A DNA stretch of 64,000 bases, from NCBI GenBank assembly GCA_014529385.2, contig CM043953.1, forward strand, positions 112,936,549 to 113,000,548, written 5' to 3'. The translations under genes were made by a program, and so were the position numbers. Shown here piece by piece: positions 11,944 through 26,691 of the stretch (position 1 is its first letter; each line of letters starts with the position of its first letter). Source of the DNA: Adiantum capillus-veneris. Lineage: Eukaryota > Streptophyta > Polypodiopsida > Polypodiales > Pteridaceae. The notes beneath the pieces are model-generated. The model was not told the DNA's origin and ran no database searches. It saw only the letters and a list, made by a program, of their open reading frames with translations.

Positions 11944-12539
11944 ACTCACAATTTCAGTACATGTGGTTAATGCGTGATTGAATTGAAGTTAATGCATGCT
12001 CTGCAATTGTCATGCTCAAATATGCTCAATGTTCAAATATGCTCAATTGTCATGCTTAAATATGCTCAATGTTACACAATTGATTGATTACTCTGGTTAA
12101 TCTATAATTTTCATTGCACCTTAGTCCCAGTTCTCTAACATTGGTATAAAAGCATATCTAGCTATCTCTTTCTTTTTGAAGAAAGGGTGTTTCTAGGATT
12201 GAGCATGATGAGTTTAAACCAAGGGTGTGTAAGATCCAAAGAGCTTTCTCTTTATTAAAAAAGGGTAATAGTTGCGATTGTTCACACACAAAAAATGAAT
12301 TTCACAAGGAACTTCTGATTCACAAAGCACCATCACTATGTTTGAACATAATTAAGAAGAGGAGAGAATAATTGACTTCACCAGTTTGGATTTTCATAAT
12401 GATGTTGCAACTGCTCATGGAATTTGGGCAATTGAATTTCTTGCTCGCAGGTTACAAGAAGCTATGAAAAATCTTGCTTTGCAGGCTGTAGTCCAAACAC
12501 AGCTGTAAACAAGAAATCTTATTGTCCTTGCTCCCAAAG
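10801..12539. other. Gene-free stretch
   Basis: No recognisable gene. A frame at 10966-11157 (63 residues, lysine-rich) is unsupported. Holds a (CT)n tract at 11862-11939. A degenerate primer-site-like TTGGTATAAAAGCAT lies near 12140, upstream of the gag relic. Confidence 0.55.
11862..11939. repeat. (CT)n microsatellite
   Basis: About 78 bp of pure CT. Confidence 0.95.
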
Positions 12540-13456
12540 AGGATTCTCCTGTGAAGTCTCATAAAGAGACTTCAAAAAGAGGAAATTCTATCAAGCAAAA
12601 GAATCACTCATCTGCTACGAGAAGAGGAATAAGCTCTCAACATGAGGTAAAGGAAAAGAAGAAATACAAAGACACAAGAGAGAAATCTCTTGTGAATGAA
12701 GAAGATAGTCATGCATCATTTGATGCAGATGTACATCCTAGGAGACGTCCAAGAATTTCCTCACCCATCACCTCCATTTGGGGAGATAAGATCTTCAAGA
12801 TCTCATTTTTCTCATCGCTGTAGGGAGAGTAAGAAGAATCCTGCGAACAAACAGAGAAAGAAGAAACCACCTAGCTCTCCAGCATCATCAAGCTCATCTA
12901 GTTTTGAGAGTATATCCTACTCAAACAACAATTCTTTCAAAGAACACAAGAGGAGAGGCCATTGATGCTATCATGCTACTTGGAAGAGAGAATCTTGCCT
13001 AAGAAAGTTCAAGGAATGAGGTAAAAGCATAACCTTTCTCTCCTTCAATGGAACTTTTGTCAATGTGGACAAAGTTTTAAGCTTTATCCAACAATTTGAT
13101 GTGGCTTTTGGGGATGAATTTTTTTTGGAGTCATCCAAACTCCAACATGTTGCTATGCATCTCCAAAAATCAGTCTGTCAGTGGTGGGAAATCTTACACT
13201 CTAATGGAGAAGCTTCAAATACTTGAATACAGTTGCTATCAAGAAGAAATTCTTAACTAATGGGGCTTCCAACCAAGTACATACGGCATGGAGAATCTTA
13301 AAGCTTGATGATGGAGAAAATATGCAAAAATATATGGAAAGGTTTTGGGACCTGCATCTTAAAGCTAAAGTATACAAGCACATCAACTTCTCAGAGAAAA
13401 AGCAACAATTTTGTGATGGGCTTCCTGAAGATTGGAGAAACTATATCAACACATAA
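12540..13456 (+). pseudogene. Ty3/gypsy gag relic
   Basis: Three frames in succession spell parts of one gypsy Gag. A charged, serine-rich N-terminal part lies at 12551-12965 (ending KEHKRRGH, with a frame change near 12800). Next comes KVLSFIQQFDVAFGDEFF with VAMHLQKSVCQWWE at about 13069-13190. The last part, at 13223-13456, has LKLDDGENMQKYMERFWDLH and KQQFCDGLPEDW, the classic retrotransposon gag core. Stops and frameshifts separate the pieces. A degenerate initiator tRNA primer site lies about 400 bases upstream. The relic ends where an unrelated gypsy piece begins on the other strand. Confidence 0.8.
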
Positions 13457-13487
13457 AGACCTCGGACCATCTTGGAGTTCCTAAGAC

Positions 13488-14425
13488 TCATTTATCCGTA
13501 TTGAGCCTTCGACTCTCATATGCTATGGCATGCCCTTCTTGAAGCAAGATTGCTCCAAGGCAATCACCACAAGCTTCACATTTGACCTCAAATGGCTTTG
13601 AGAGATCTAGAAGCCTGAGAACTGGTTGGGAGGTGAGCTTCTCTTTGAGCTTTTCAAAAGCATTTTTCTCCTTAGCAGTCCATGAATACTTAACGTTCTT
13701 CTTTGTTAAGTCATGTAATGGTCCTACTATTTGAGAAAATTTTGCTATGAAACGTCTATAGTATGCACACATACCAATAAATCTTCTTAGCTCATGTAGA
13801 TTCCTTGGATTAGGCCATGCTTTTATTACCTCTAACTTCAATGGATCTATACGGATACCATCTTGAGAGATAATATGACCTAAGTGTTGAATCTCTGGAA
13901 GGAAAAATTTGCTTTTCTTTTGGTTGAGAAAAAGAGTGTTCTCCCTCAATGCCTGAAAAAACACTTGGTAGTGTTGCTTGTGTTCCTCCAAGGACTTGGA
14001 GTAGATGATGATATCATCAAAGAACACTCCAATGAATTTTTGGTAGGGTCTAAAGATTTTCTCCATTAGAAGATTGAATGTGGCTGGTGCATTAGTCAAG
14101 CCAAAAGGCATGACCAGATATTCATAAAGGTCAAATGTTATACAAAACTCGATCTTTAAGATATCTTCATCCACTGTCCTTATTTGATGATCGCCACTTT
14201 TAAGGTCAATCCTACTGAAGTAGGTAGAGCCTTGTAGCTTATCAAATAGATCTTCTACCCGGGGCACAAGAAATTTGTTTTGATAGTGATATGGTTTAGT
14301 GCTCGATAGTCCACACACATACGGTATGTACCATCTTTCTTTTGCACTAGAAGAACTGGAGAACAAAAGGGAGAGGAGTTAGGACTTACCATCCCTTTGT
14401 CAACCAATTCTTTTACTTGCCTCAT
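13488..14425 (-). pseudogene. Ty3/gypsy reverse transcriptase-RNase H relic
   Basis: Read on the minus strand. The RT starts at MRQVKELVDKGM (14425), passes SPVLLVQKKDGTYRMCVDYR, shifts frame near 14290 and continues through RIDLKSGDHQIR, YLVMPFGLTNAPATF and the catalytic VFFDDIIIYS. Then come HLGHII and RRFIGMCAYYRRF. The RNase H start reads FEVKCEACGDCLGA, where the usual first catalytic Asp is Glu. The fragment stops at RRLN near 13488, so RNase H is cut short and no integrase follows. The frameshift, the lost Asp and the truncation make it dead. The start coincides with a putative transposon insertion at ATGAGG (see findings). Confidence 0.9.
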
Positions 14426-14822
<397 letters not shown>

Positions 14823-14825
14823 CAT

Positions 14826-15140
14826 CTTCCAATCCACTATTCAATTAGGTGACTTGTCAAAGTCAATGCACGGTTAGGTACACACTCTATACTAAGCATG
14901 AAATTACTAATTGATACTTAGGATTCTTAGTGTTCACTCAAGAAGTCTCATACTAGGTCTCACACTTTTTGCTTCTTCAGGAAATTTAACAGCTTCCAAC
15001 CCACTATTCAATCCAATGCGTGGTTAGGTAGACACTCTATACTAGGCAGAAAACTACTAATTGATACTTAGGGTTCTTGGTGTATTGCACTCAAGAAGTC
15101 TCACACTAGTTCTCACACTTCTGGCTTCTTCAGGCATCGA
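14826..15140. repeat. Tandem duplication, ~150-170 bp unit
   Basis: Copy 1 (14826-14993) and copy 2 (14994 to about 15140) share CTTCCAAYCCACTATTCAA, GGTTAGGTASACACTCTATA, CTAATTGATACTTAGG and CTTCTTCAGG in order, with small indels. No coding potential. Confidence 0.85.
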
Positions 15141-15899
15141 CACACTCATAGCTATGATATCCATTGTCAAGGAAGGAAGTAATGTGGATCTAATATCAAT
15201 GCATGATATGGAGCAATAAAGGATTTGTTAGTTTTCAACTTTTGAGCGTATGCATCTTGGTTTGTATCCTTTGTATATAGGTCAATTCTTCATAGTTAAG
15301 AGAAAATAATTTTGACGCCTCACCAGCAACTCATCTTTTTTTGAGGGCATCTTTTGTCTTTAAAAGTCTTAATGTTAACATAATGAAAACTTTTAACTTT
15401 TATTTCTTGAAATCTCCATAGATTTCTCACTTCCTTGCCTTACTAGATGAGAAAAAGTCCAAATGTCCCCGGTAAGTTTTGAACTCTTATAGCTCGCATG
15501 AGAGATTTAATAAACTCCTGTAGCCAACTTGCATCTGAGAGGTGTGTGCTTACAAAGCGTACTTCAACCCTTAAAAATTTCTTATTTTCTCAAGTTCCAT
15601 GTGGCACTGCCACTTCCCCAACATCGTGTTCCGCCCTAGTTCGCTGGCTCCCGCACATCGTGTTCTGTCTTGGCTAGCTGCCCACTTGCAAGATTCCTAG
15701 GGATGCTTAAGTTATCATGAGAGAATTTCTTTAATTTCTCTTCAATAATTTCTTAAGAATTACAAGAAGTGTACCTATGCAGTCATATGCACAAAAGACA
15801 TACATACCTTGCCCAATCCTTGCTAGAAGCCCTTGCGAGTGCAAGATGGATTTCGAGCCATGATGATTGTTTACTTCTCATTGTATAGCTATGAATTCT
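15141..15899. other. Gene-free stretch
   Basis: AT-rich. No motif, repeat or coding frame that I recognise. Confidence 0.5.
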
Positions 15900-16154
15900 C
15901 TATTTGACAATGAATTTGCTCCAATCAAAGAAGGTGGCCTCATATAGAAATTTTTTGTTGCCCTTTCCCATGTGGATTTGCAATCTTTCTTCCCAGTGGA
16001 AGAGGCATGTTTGTTCACGCCCCTCCAGCGCATTGTTGCCTCCACCATTGTATTCAAAGCTTATTGCCATCCATTTTTCAGCACTCGTTTGCCATAAATT
16101 TGGGATGTTCCCTACATTGATTGCAACAATCTGATTGATATTTCTCCAAAACAA
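15900..16154 (-). other. Unidentified 84-codon open frame
   Basis: The frame reads on the minus strand with LWQTSAEKWMAISFEYNGGG and REQTCLFHWEERLQIHMGKG. The Trp/His pattern reminds me weakly of plant transposase-derived proteins, but I cannot assign a family. It has no clear start context and may be an exon-like or transposon fragment. Confidence 0.2.
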
Positions 16155-18614
16155 TGTTTAATGCATTGTGGTTTCCTCCTCTTTTGTTTCACATAGAGCT
16201 AGTAGGTTGCACCCATTTCAAAAAAGAAAACTATTTCATAAGAATGGATATTCTGATCATCTATTAAATCAAAGGCCATTGGGTGTTTTTGCATGGCGCC
16301 AACCTGGAGTCTGCGTGTAGCCCTTAAGTCCACATTGTTAAATGTAATAGCTTTCTAGAGACATTATAGCAGTTGTTGTCTTGATAGATTCTAGTCGTAA
16401 GTGAGAGAGTCATGAGGGGATGTTGCTGATGACGGTTGAGAGAGCCGAGGCCATGAGATGGAGGTTACTGCCATCGTGCAGAGTTTGCTAGGTAGAGTCT
16501 CCTACTCAGAATTTATTGGTTGAGTCCTGCTATCATGGAGAGATTACAAATTGGGGGTTGTTGTCACGAAGAGGGATTTGGAGAAAGGAGTTGTGTGAGG
16601 AGAAGCAGGTGATTTTAAGGAGATTCGTGCATGTAAGAGTTTTACGCTCAGAGATAATCTTCTCACTATTGGACTTTTTTTAAAAAGTTTTAAAAGAAGT
16701 CTGTTTCTTGCTCTCTTGAGTGGACATTCATAAAACCCCCAAAACGCTGCGGACTATTTTTGGGCAGTAGAGGTGGGGGAGTGTTTATTTTTTGAGAGCT
16801 TCTTATTTAGAGCTTTTTCAAAAAATTTAGGTCTTTTAGGCTTGTGTGCTTAACACAATGCATTGGATTTTAAAATATATTTTGGTATTTTCAAGTTGTG
16901 GGTAGAATTTTGCAAAATCTTGTAGTTGTACAAAGTCCTTTGACTTTCTTTCATGATATTTTTCGTTTCATATAATATCAACCTTCACTTTCCCAATCCA
17001 CATTCAACCTTCCAATTTACATTGCCTTCCAAGTTCCCATTCCACCTATCAATCTTTAAGCCTAAAGTATCTTTTTCCTTTTCCAAATTGAAGAGATCTC
17101 ATGACCTTTAAAAAACAAATTGTATAATCCCCGTGTTTCATATGATAGATTTTCAAGTCAAGAGAGAAACAATCATAAGTGCATTGTGTTTAAAATCTAC
17201 ATAAAATATATGAGCTAAATTGTTTATCCAGTGGGACATACACATTGAAGTTGATAGCAGGGCATTGAGTGGATATGTCTAAAGAAGCCATGATTTGATA
17301 GCAACCTTGATTACAAACAAGCAGTAAATTGTGAGGAACATGTTCAGTCCATGGATGTTGAGCTTCATGAAGAGTTTCTATTTACTAACACCATCATCTC
17401 TTCAAACACTCCTTGTGTTTAGTGGAAACATATTCACGAAGTTTAGATTCATCGTCATTAATTTATTTCATTTTTCAGCCATAATATGTAGCATAGGGGG
17501 TTTAAAAAAGCAACATTTTCACCTCTAAAGACACCAACCTCTAGTTTCTAAAGGAAATAAATTCTTTATGTTGATAAGAAAAACAAGAAATAGAGACAAG
17601 GGGTAAGAATTGTCTAGATAAATGCAGAGAAAGACAATTGAGTAGATAGATATGCTATAATATTGGAATGTAATTTTCAAGATTTACCATCTAAAATCAC
17701 TATGGGGTGCATGTGAACTTGAGTCTTCTACACATGTCTCCACTTTGAAAGGCAAGGGAACGAGAAAAAGCCTCATCTAGCTAGTGACTTATGGTGGCCC
17801 CATCTCTAAGGGATACTCAATGATAATCAAGATGTGAATTCCTATTTTCTCAAGGTGAAAATGAAGAATTAAATCAATTCAAATACTTTCTAGTATTTAT
17901 TTGACATTTCTTGATTGTTGGTGTGTTATGATTCCTTGTTTGAGGGCTAGGAGGGGCGAATCACCACACATACATAGTATAAAATTATATGAGAATTTAG
18001 AAGGTAGGACAAATACATATAAAGGATACAAAGTCAAAACTTAAACTTTTTGAGCTAAAGTCCTAAGTCCATGTCTAACGCATATACATATCTTTTAACA
18101 TGTAAAAAATGATGTTAAGTCATAGCCTATTGCTCTCGTCCTTTGAATTCCATTCCACCGTGTATGTATTTATTTTTATATTTGTTATATTTTGAGAGTT
18201 GCATTAGGAAACCAAAACCATTGGCATTGGATGAAATGTCTTTTCCATTGTTGTGGCCAACAAATTTTAAAAAAATTCCATACTAGCAATTGTAAGTAGA
18301 GATACTATATTAAATCCTCAATTTATCTACAATGAGCCTCAAGCACTAGATGTGCCTTAAAGGGACAACATTTCCAAAAAGGCAATGTACAATACATTAA
18401 CAAAAGACCCTATTTTAGTTCTTATCTAATAGCTTCAACCCAAGGTCAATAGTCTGCTTCTCCACAAGGGGACACCACTTGAATAGCCAATGTAGCTCAT
18501 TGCATGTTTACATTCTTCAACTTGCAAAGTTGTCCCTACTCTTGACCATATCAAATATATAAGATCATTGCTATCATGCACGATATCATTGAGCCAAGCT
18601 ACTACAAAGTTTCT
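16155..18614. other. Long AT-rich stretch, nothing recognised
   Basis: No coding frame with motifs, no long simple repeat and no obvious inverted repeat. A short segment at about 16735-16790 (GCGGACTATTTTTGGGCAGT) resembles 25185-25215, which suggests a dispersed repeat. Confidence 0.45.
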
Positions 18615-18995
18615 TCAAGGACACGAATGTTTTGGGATTTCTAAATCTACTTGAGATAGAAATATTTGACTATTTGAGTGTACCGATTTGTAGATTTTGG
18701 CGACACGACCCTGCAATGAAGGGTAGTCTCTGAGAAGATGGAAGGGATCCTCCAAAGCTACTTTGCACCCAGAGTAAGTGTTTGTGTCAATACCTTTGTC
18801 AAGAATCTTACTCCTAATCGGGATAAACCCCCACAACAAATACCAAGTGATTATCTTCATTGAGCTTGGCCATTTTACTTCCCAAATGTTGTTTATACCT
18901 TTTAGCCACTTCTCTTTTGACCAGTTCACCCTCCGCAATTTGATAGGGGGAATGAGCCAGTCCACCTTATACATTCCACAAAACTTCAAAGACAC
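18615..18995 (-). pseudogene. LINE ORF2 C-terminal zinc-binding (zf-RVT) relic
   Basis: A 126-codon minus-strand frame with the layout of the zf-RVT domain at the C-terminus of plant LINE reverse transcriptases: KWLKGINNIWEVKWPSSMKI, WYLLWGFIPIRSKILDKGID, then a degenerate C-x-x-C/H region (SGCKVALEDPFHLLRDYP). The second Cys and others are missing. Sequence upstream on this strand is too decayed to show RT. A LINE remnant is the best call; the family is unclear. Confidence 0.62.
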
Positions 18996-19244
18996 TATTG
19001 ATCAATAGCCTTTCATTTATATAAAAGCTATATTGCAAGAGCATATTGACATATTGAGTAAACAAAAAATCGTTGTTAGCTTGTGAGAGATTAATGTGAA
19101 CCAATCTTATCCTCATAGTAGGGAAAAGCGCTAGAAACCTACTTTTCTATTGAGATCAAAGCCAATTTTCTTATCATCCTACATAAGAATTTTCTCTCAA
19201 TCATGCTTATCATGTGCGAGTAATCTTGTTTGGTTCACTTGGTT

Positions 19245-19298
<54 letters not shown>

Positions 19299-19633
19299 AT
19301 AAGACCCAAGAGAAAGTGATGTGTGTTGTTTGTGTTTAATTTGTGTTTGGCCCTGTGTGTCAGAAAGTGTGGCCGATGGACCTTCATATGTATTTTGTCC
19401 AGATGTGTTATTGTTGGCAAGATGCTTGGTATTCCCAATTCACAAAATTAGCAATGGGTGATCCTATTGATGATCAAGTTGTCTCTCATGCATCCAATAT
19501 TTTGTGCCGTCTAGAATTGCTTGCCATGAGCTGCAAGTGCGTAAGGAACATAAAAGAATTTTTACAATCATTAAAGGAATAAACTAGGGCAAGGCGCATG
19601 TAGTCCCAAGGGCAGACATTCTATGTACCTGTA
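18996..19633. other. Gene-free stretch with (CT)n
   Basis: Contains (CT)n at 19246-19295. A 79-codon frame at 19343-19582 has no motif I recognise. Confidence 0.5.
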
Positions 19634-19887
19634 ATTTGCAAGAAAATAGAACAGATATGTTAAAAATATAGTTTAATTTGTAGAAATTGGAGTGCTTTTG
19701 TTTGATGAAAAATATCCACGCTGATGGACAAGCACGCTGTCCTCGTCCACGTTGTGATGAAAAATACGTGCGCAGATGGACTACATGCGCGTTCACCAAT
19801 GTGGGTATTTTTCATCAAATAAAAGCACCCCAATCTCTATGAATTAAGCTATATTTTTAACATATTCGTTCTATTTTCTTGCAAAAT
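19634..19887. mobile_element. Foldback / MITE-like inverted-repeat element, ~254 bp
   Basis: The left arm (about 19634-19719) starts ATTTGCAAGAAAATAGAAC. The right arm (about 19802-19887) is its reverse complement with few mismatches, ending TTCTATTTTCTTGCAAAAT. Arms are about 85 bp around an 80-bp loop rich in GC and GTGCGC-type sequence. No coding. I saw no convincing target duplication beyond a possible TA. Confidence 0.75.
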
Positions 19888-20021
19888 CTAAGTCACAATT
19901 TCAATTTTTGCTCCCCTCTGAGGTAACTAATTTCTTGAATTTTCAAACAGCTCAAGGTTAAGCTGAGAGACCTTTTCCCCATCCTACGCCACCTTGTGAC
20001 ACAAGAAATACTAAAAATTAA

Positions 20022-20496
20022 GGGAAAATTACCAAATACCCCTCTAATTTGTGGAAATTCCTAAAATACCCTTCAAATTTCAAGTATCTATTTTTACTGG
20101 ATTATTCATGATTTCCTAATATTTATTCTTTTTTGACAATGTATATCCGTTTTCTAGTGCTTAGCATGTAATTTGTCACAAATTGCCTCCCAAAAAAAGA
20201 CAATTATGTCTAAATATAATGAAGCAATTCATCTCCAAAGCCGACATAACCAGCTCAAATTCTAGTTTTAGTATCTTGTATTCATAGACAATCCATCTTC
20301 TTATGAAAAGCTATAATTTTTGTAACTTTTGGATAAATTTACTCTCACAACGCGGGGTATTTTGGGAATTTTGGAAAATTTGAAGGGCATTTTGGGATTT
20401 TTTGACAAAATATGAGGGGCATGTTGGGAATTTTTGAAATTTGAAGGGTATTCTGGGAATTTCCACAAATTAGAGGGGTATTTTGGTAATTTTCCC
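20022..20496. mobile_element. Mutator-like MITE with long terminal inverted repeats
   Basis: The left end GGGAAAATTACCAAATACCC is mirrored at the right end (...GGTAATTTTCCC), with inverted repeats of about 60 bp and a 475-bp total. Flanks are AAAAATTAA (20013-20021) and AAAATTTAA (20497-20505), a 9-bp pair matching at 8 of 9. Long inverted repeats with 9-bp duplications fit Mutator-like elements. The right half also repeats GAAGGGYATTYTGGGAATTT several times. There is no transposase, so it would be non-autonomous. Confidence 0.78.
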
Positions 20497-20560
20497 AAAA
20501 TTTAATTTTCATATCTTGAGCTCCCTATCCGTCCGCGTGCGGACGGATTGCATTCTCATG

Positions 20561-20563
<3 letters not shown>

Positions 20564-20655
<92 letters not shown>
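20564..20655. repeat. (GA)n microsatellite
   Basis: About 92 bp, ending about 48 bp before the POP5-like start codon. Confidence 0.95.
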
Positions 20656-20659
<4 letters not shown>

Positions 20660-20703
20660 TGCAGTAGTGCGAGGCAGTCGTGTGTAGTGTAGCTCGGGAG
20701 AAG

Positions 20704-21201
20704 ATGGTGGTGTTGAAAAATCGATACCTCATGATGGAGGTGTTTTGGGAGGGAGAGAGCCCTGTTCTCTCGCAGTCTTCCATCGCCAACGCCATCAGAG
20801 ACAGCATTCTCCACAACTTTGAAGAGTTGGGCCTCGCTGCTTCTCTTCCATCTCTTCAAGTGAAGTATGTAAATCCAATGATCAGGTGTAGCCGTGCAGA
20901 ATATGAGAAGATATAGTGTGCGATTACATTTATCACGAGCATTAACAATTGTCCTCTGTTTTTTAACCTACTTTATTTAAGCGGAAATATTAGTTGCTGT
21001 AAGCTTGCATCTTTGGAGTACGACAAGGCTAAAAGTGAACTGCTGAAGCTTAAAGCTGGGAAGAATCAACCGTCTCCCAAGTTGCTGAATGCCGCCACTA
21101 ACCTAGAAAAAATTTCGCATCAAAATTTTCTGAAACTTCTAAGGGAAGATAGGCTCGTCCTTGATCCAGTTTTTCTAGCCAAGTGCTCTCTATTGAAGTA
21201 G
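20704..21201 (+). pseudogene. POP5: POP5 (RNase P/MRP subunit) retrocopy with a nonsense codon
   Basis: POP5 is a small protein subunit of RNase P and RNase MRP, which process tRNA and rRNA precursors. The frame opens MVVLKNRYLMMEVFWEGE and passes AIRDSILHNFEELGLAASL and QVKYVNPMIR, all hallmark POP5 segments. TAG at 20914-20916 sits where a conserved Trp is expected (EKI-stop-CAITFI). The same frame then continues with TSINNCPLFFNLLYLSGNIS and a Lys/Leu-rich tail to the stop at 21199-21201, about 165 codons. A few residues usually present after the conserved NP(I/M) segment are missing. Coding is contiguous without introns, which suggests a processed copy. An AATAAA lies near 21509. A functional gene read through the TAG is unlikely. 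Confidence 0.85.
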
Positions 21202-23259
<2,058 letters not shown>

Positions 23260-23535
23260 GGTCGTGGAAAGGGAGGGGTCAAGCTCCACAGGAGGGTTTG
23301 TGTGAACATTCAGGACATTGCCAAGCCTGCCATTCAAAGGCTTGCTCGTAGGGGGGGTGTAAAACGCATCAGTGGCCTAAGCTACAAGGAAACTAGAGGT
23401 ACTCAAGATCTTCTTGGAGAATTTTATCCCAGATGCTATGACCTACACAAACATGCCTGCCCAAAAACTATCACCACCATGGATGTTGTGTATGCTCTCA
23501 AGCGATAGGGCCGTACTCTCTATGCATTTGGTAGT
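23260..23535 (+). pseudogene. Histone H4 pseudogene
   Basis: In one frame the sequence follows histone H4 almost end to end: [50 protein letters not shown], then a poorly conserved middle ([18 protein letters not shown]), [11 protein letters not shown], a TAG (23506-23508) in place of Gln, and GRTLYAFGS. No proper initiator ATG precedes it, since the Met-Ser start is lost. The protein would be non-functional: H4 tolerates almost no change, yet many core positions differ here. It is probably a processed or duplicated relic. A (GA)n tract lies just upstream, as at the POP5 copy. Confidence 0.92.
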
Positions 23536-23682
23536 GGCAACCTCTTGCTACTTCGTTAAGATATGGTTTTTATAAGGGGTATTTTCCTTCAATCTTTCAT
23601 TATTGATACCTAATCTCTTAAAGCATGGATTTCCCACCTTGCACAACTAGTGGTTAAATTTTAGCAATACTTCTTTGGTGGC

Positions 23683-23754
<72 letters not shown>

Positions 23755-25351
23755 TGCTCCCTCTTGGATAATAAATATCCAATTCAAGACTCATGGAATA
23801 GATCTCAAAGATCTCATTGGATTGTTTCAATTGCATTACAAAGTTGTGTGGGTGTGAATAAAGATGCAAACAAATGCAATAACCTTCCTATATTTTTCCC
23901 AATAGTATGTACCCACACGATTTGGAAAAAATCTCATTAATAGGAATCTTCACAATTGCCGCCTTGCATGATCTTTCATAGCATGGATAGGGTAGTTTTC
24001 TCAATCCTCATAAAGTGCCATCTCTCCTTTATATTTATATAGAAAGATGGCAAGGTTAAGCTCAACTTGTATGCCATTTGCAATGTACATAATGCATAGT
24101 GAGAAATTGTGTGACCATTAAACACATATGAGCGTGGCAAGGAATTCGTAACATGGCAGGGTCTAGAGCACTTAAAAGTTTTGGTTTTTTTCTTCAAATG
24201 GGGACAAGGGCTTCTACCCCAATAAAACCATCCATGCTTGCATTTGAAGGCATTGCATTGTGTAAGATATTCACGATGAGATGTTGAAATAAATGTTGTC
24301 CTTGGTACTATTAGGGGGAGGGTCGGGGGGCCTGGGGGCCTCATTATATGCAGTGCATTATATCTAGCAATGATTCACTTTACAAGGTAGGGACAAACTA
24401 TGATGTTTGAGAAACATTTTGCATTATATACTGCATTACATCTACCGCTAATTCAATTTTGAATACCCTTTGAGACTACCAAGTGATTGGATCTAGATTA
24501 GTGGAGCAATTACCTCTTACCCTTCTTTGTGATGAGAAAGGTTACATTGTGTCCTCAATAACCTTAAAGTTTTTAGTTAGCCATTAATAAACAAGAGAAA
24601 AGACACATGTCTATAGAACAAGTATGTGAAAGCCTTTTTTTTGGGGATAGAATGGGTATACATAATATATATTTTTGATATGCATCATGTATTAGCTTAA
24701 AGAATCCAAAAACTGTTATTATTGTATGTAACTTTTCATACAACATAGATATTTTAATATAAACTCTTGATATAAAATTCCCACGGAGTTCACTAAAGTA
24801 TATGTAACATAGCACGTGCGTTCTACAGAAGGGATTTTCATTTCTTGTAAGTTTAAAGATTCATGTATACAAGAGGGGTATAAGGGGTAATTAAAATCGA
24901 TTTTGGTAAACACACGTGATATATTAAAATTTTACTAATGAATGTCCTGGGATAAAATTATGTCAAAGGGTTGTATTTTTGGGAGCAGTGTCATGTACAA
25001 TGAGTCTATTTGAGCACACAATTAAAAAAGTTCTAAATTTGTGCCAAAAGCTCTAAATTAAAAGCTTACAAAATTATTATCCCCGAGGTGGGGCAATTCA
25101 AACCACATACTGGCATGCATTCAATTTGGTTGTAAGGTAAATTATTTTGTTGTGCAGACTTGAGTAGGCATTCCAAAAGCCCTCAAAACCGTGGACTGTG
25201 TTTTGGACATTAGAGGCGGGCAAGCCTGTGAGCGATGCTGCGATGTAGGATTCAATGATATGATTTTAACAACGTGTGCAGTGGCGTCCAAGCTGATGGT
25301 GATGGGAGAACATAGCATGGCAAGTCACCTTTTAGATCGTATGAAACTTAA
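23536..25351. repeat. Gene-free stretch with (GA)n
   Basis: (GA)n at 23684-23751. Otherwise AT-rich. A minus-strand frame at 23976-24344 has clustered Cys/His (FKCKHGWFYWGRSPCPH) but matches nothing I know. Confidence 0.5.
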
Positions 25352-26691
25352 CACTAGGTTTGTAATGGGACACTTTTATGTCCTGGGACACTTTTATGTC
25401 CTGTTAAGTGACCATTTTCCTTGAATTATGTCAAGAGTTTCAAAATGGATTTTGAGGTGCTATCTATCTAGAAAGTTGTCTCATGAGCTGAAAAAAACTC
25501 GACATTTGTTTGGAATATCAATTCCATCTTTAACCTTGTCCTTGCACAATATTTCACAACATAAACTGTGTAAAAAAACGGGTCTTGTTTTTGCCTTTTT
25601 TCAACTTTTTGCAACTATACCACTCTAGAATTCATGTTTGTGAGGTCTATAATGCTAGAGAACTATCTTTAGTAGTCCTCGACATGTTCTGATGCTTCTA
25701 GGGAGAAATAAATATTAAAGTTGTAAGTTATGACCAAATTACAAAAATTGTCAAATCCTGTTTTTTAGCCAATTTTAGCTCTTCTATGATTTTTTTGGTG
25801 GATTTCATGATATCCAAATGCATTTTTGATTTTCTATGTCGCATATTGTAACATAAAGCTAATATTCCTTGAGTTTTGGGGCACCTAATACCCTATTTTG
25901 CATAGTACACAACGATGGTTGATTTTTTCAATTATAGAAGAAAAAGAAACATTCTGGTATATCAAGTATAGCTTTTTCAATATTGTTAGTTTCTTGTGAC
26001 AACCACATGCATTTTGTAGGTAGTAACCATATCTAGTCATAAGGGTCAAATTTGGCTATTTATTGAATAGTTTCTATGGGATTCTACAACTCATAATGTT
26101 GAACCCAGTTTTTTCATGTTTGTTGTATTTAGCACTTCATCTTTGTCCCCAAGATTCCCCTTGGTAAGAGATGTATTATTCTTTTGACATGCTCCATGGC
26201 TCCTTATGAACATAAAGGACAATAGGTAACTAAGAAAACATGCATATATTAATTGTATTGAGCGTGGCTATAGAAACTTTGATGATAGGTTTGCAGAATG
26301 GTAAAAATTCAACTTTTTTGTACCTATTTATTTTGGCAAAACAAAAAATAGTGAGTGAGAAGCAATCATATGTTCTGATCACCAACCCATTGAAGGAAAC
26401 TAGGGAATTTATATCAAGTCCTACAAAAATCCCTAATCTTATTTTTTAAGCAACAAAACGTAAGAAATGACTGTTTTGATGAAAATGCACTGGTCCATCA
26501 TCTTTGGAGGCTTGGTGTGACCAAAAGATGAGAAATTTTACAAGTTTCTTATTTTTTCCATGTGTAGTAGGCCTTGAACTATAACCTCATGAAAGGATTT
26601 TACAAAATGAGTGGATCTACTACGATTTTGGAGGTTTTTTTCAAAACCTTGAAAGGACACTTTTATGTCCTGTTAGGTTACCAACCTAGTG
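25352..26691. mobile_element. CACTA-like non-autonomous DNA transposon
   Basis: The left end CACTAGGTTTGTAA and right end TTACCAACCTAGTG are inverted copies with one mismatch. The 17-bp subterminal motif GGACACTTTTATGTCCT occurs at 25368 and 25386 on the left and 26655 on the right. Such subterminal repeats are typical of CACTA (En/Spm) elements. TTAA flanks both ends (25348-25351 and 26692-26695), where CACTA elements normally make 3-bp duplications. The 1340-bp interior has no transposase. Confidence 0.75.

Noticed and set aside
20704..21201. Functional POP5 gene
   Set aside because: In-frame TAG at a conserved Trp, a missing conserved segment, and no introns.
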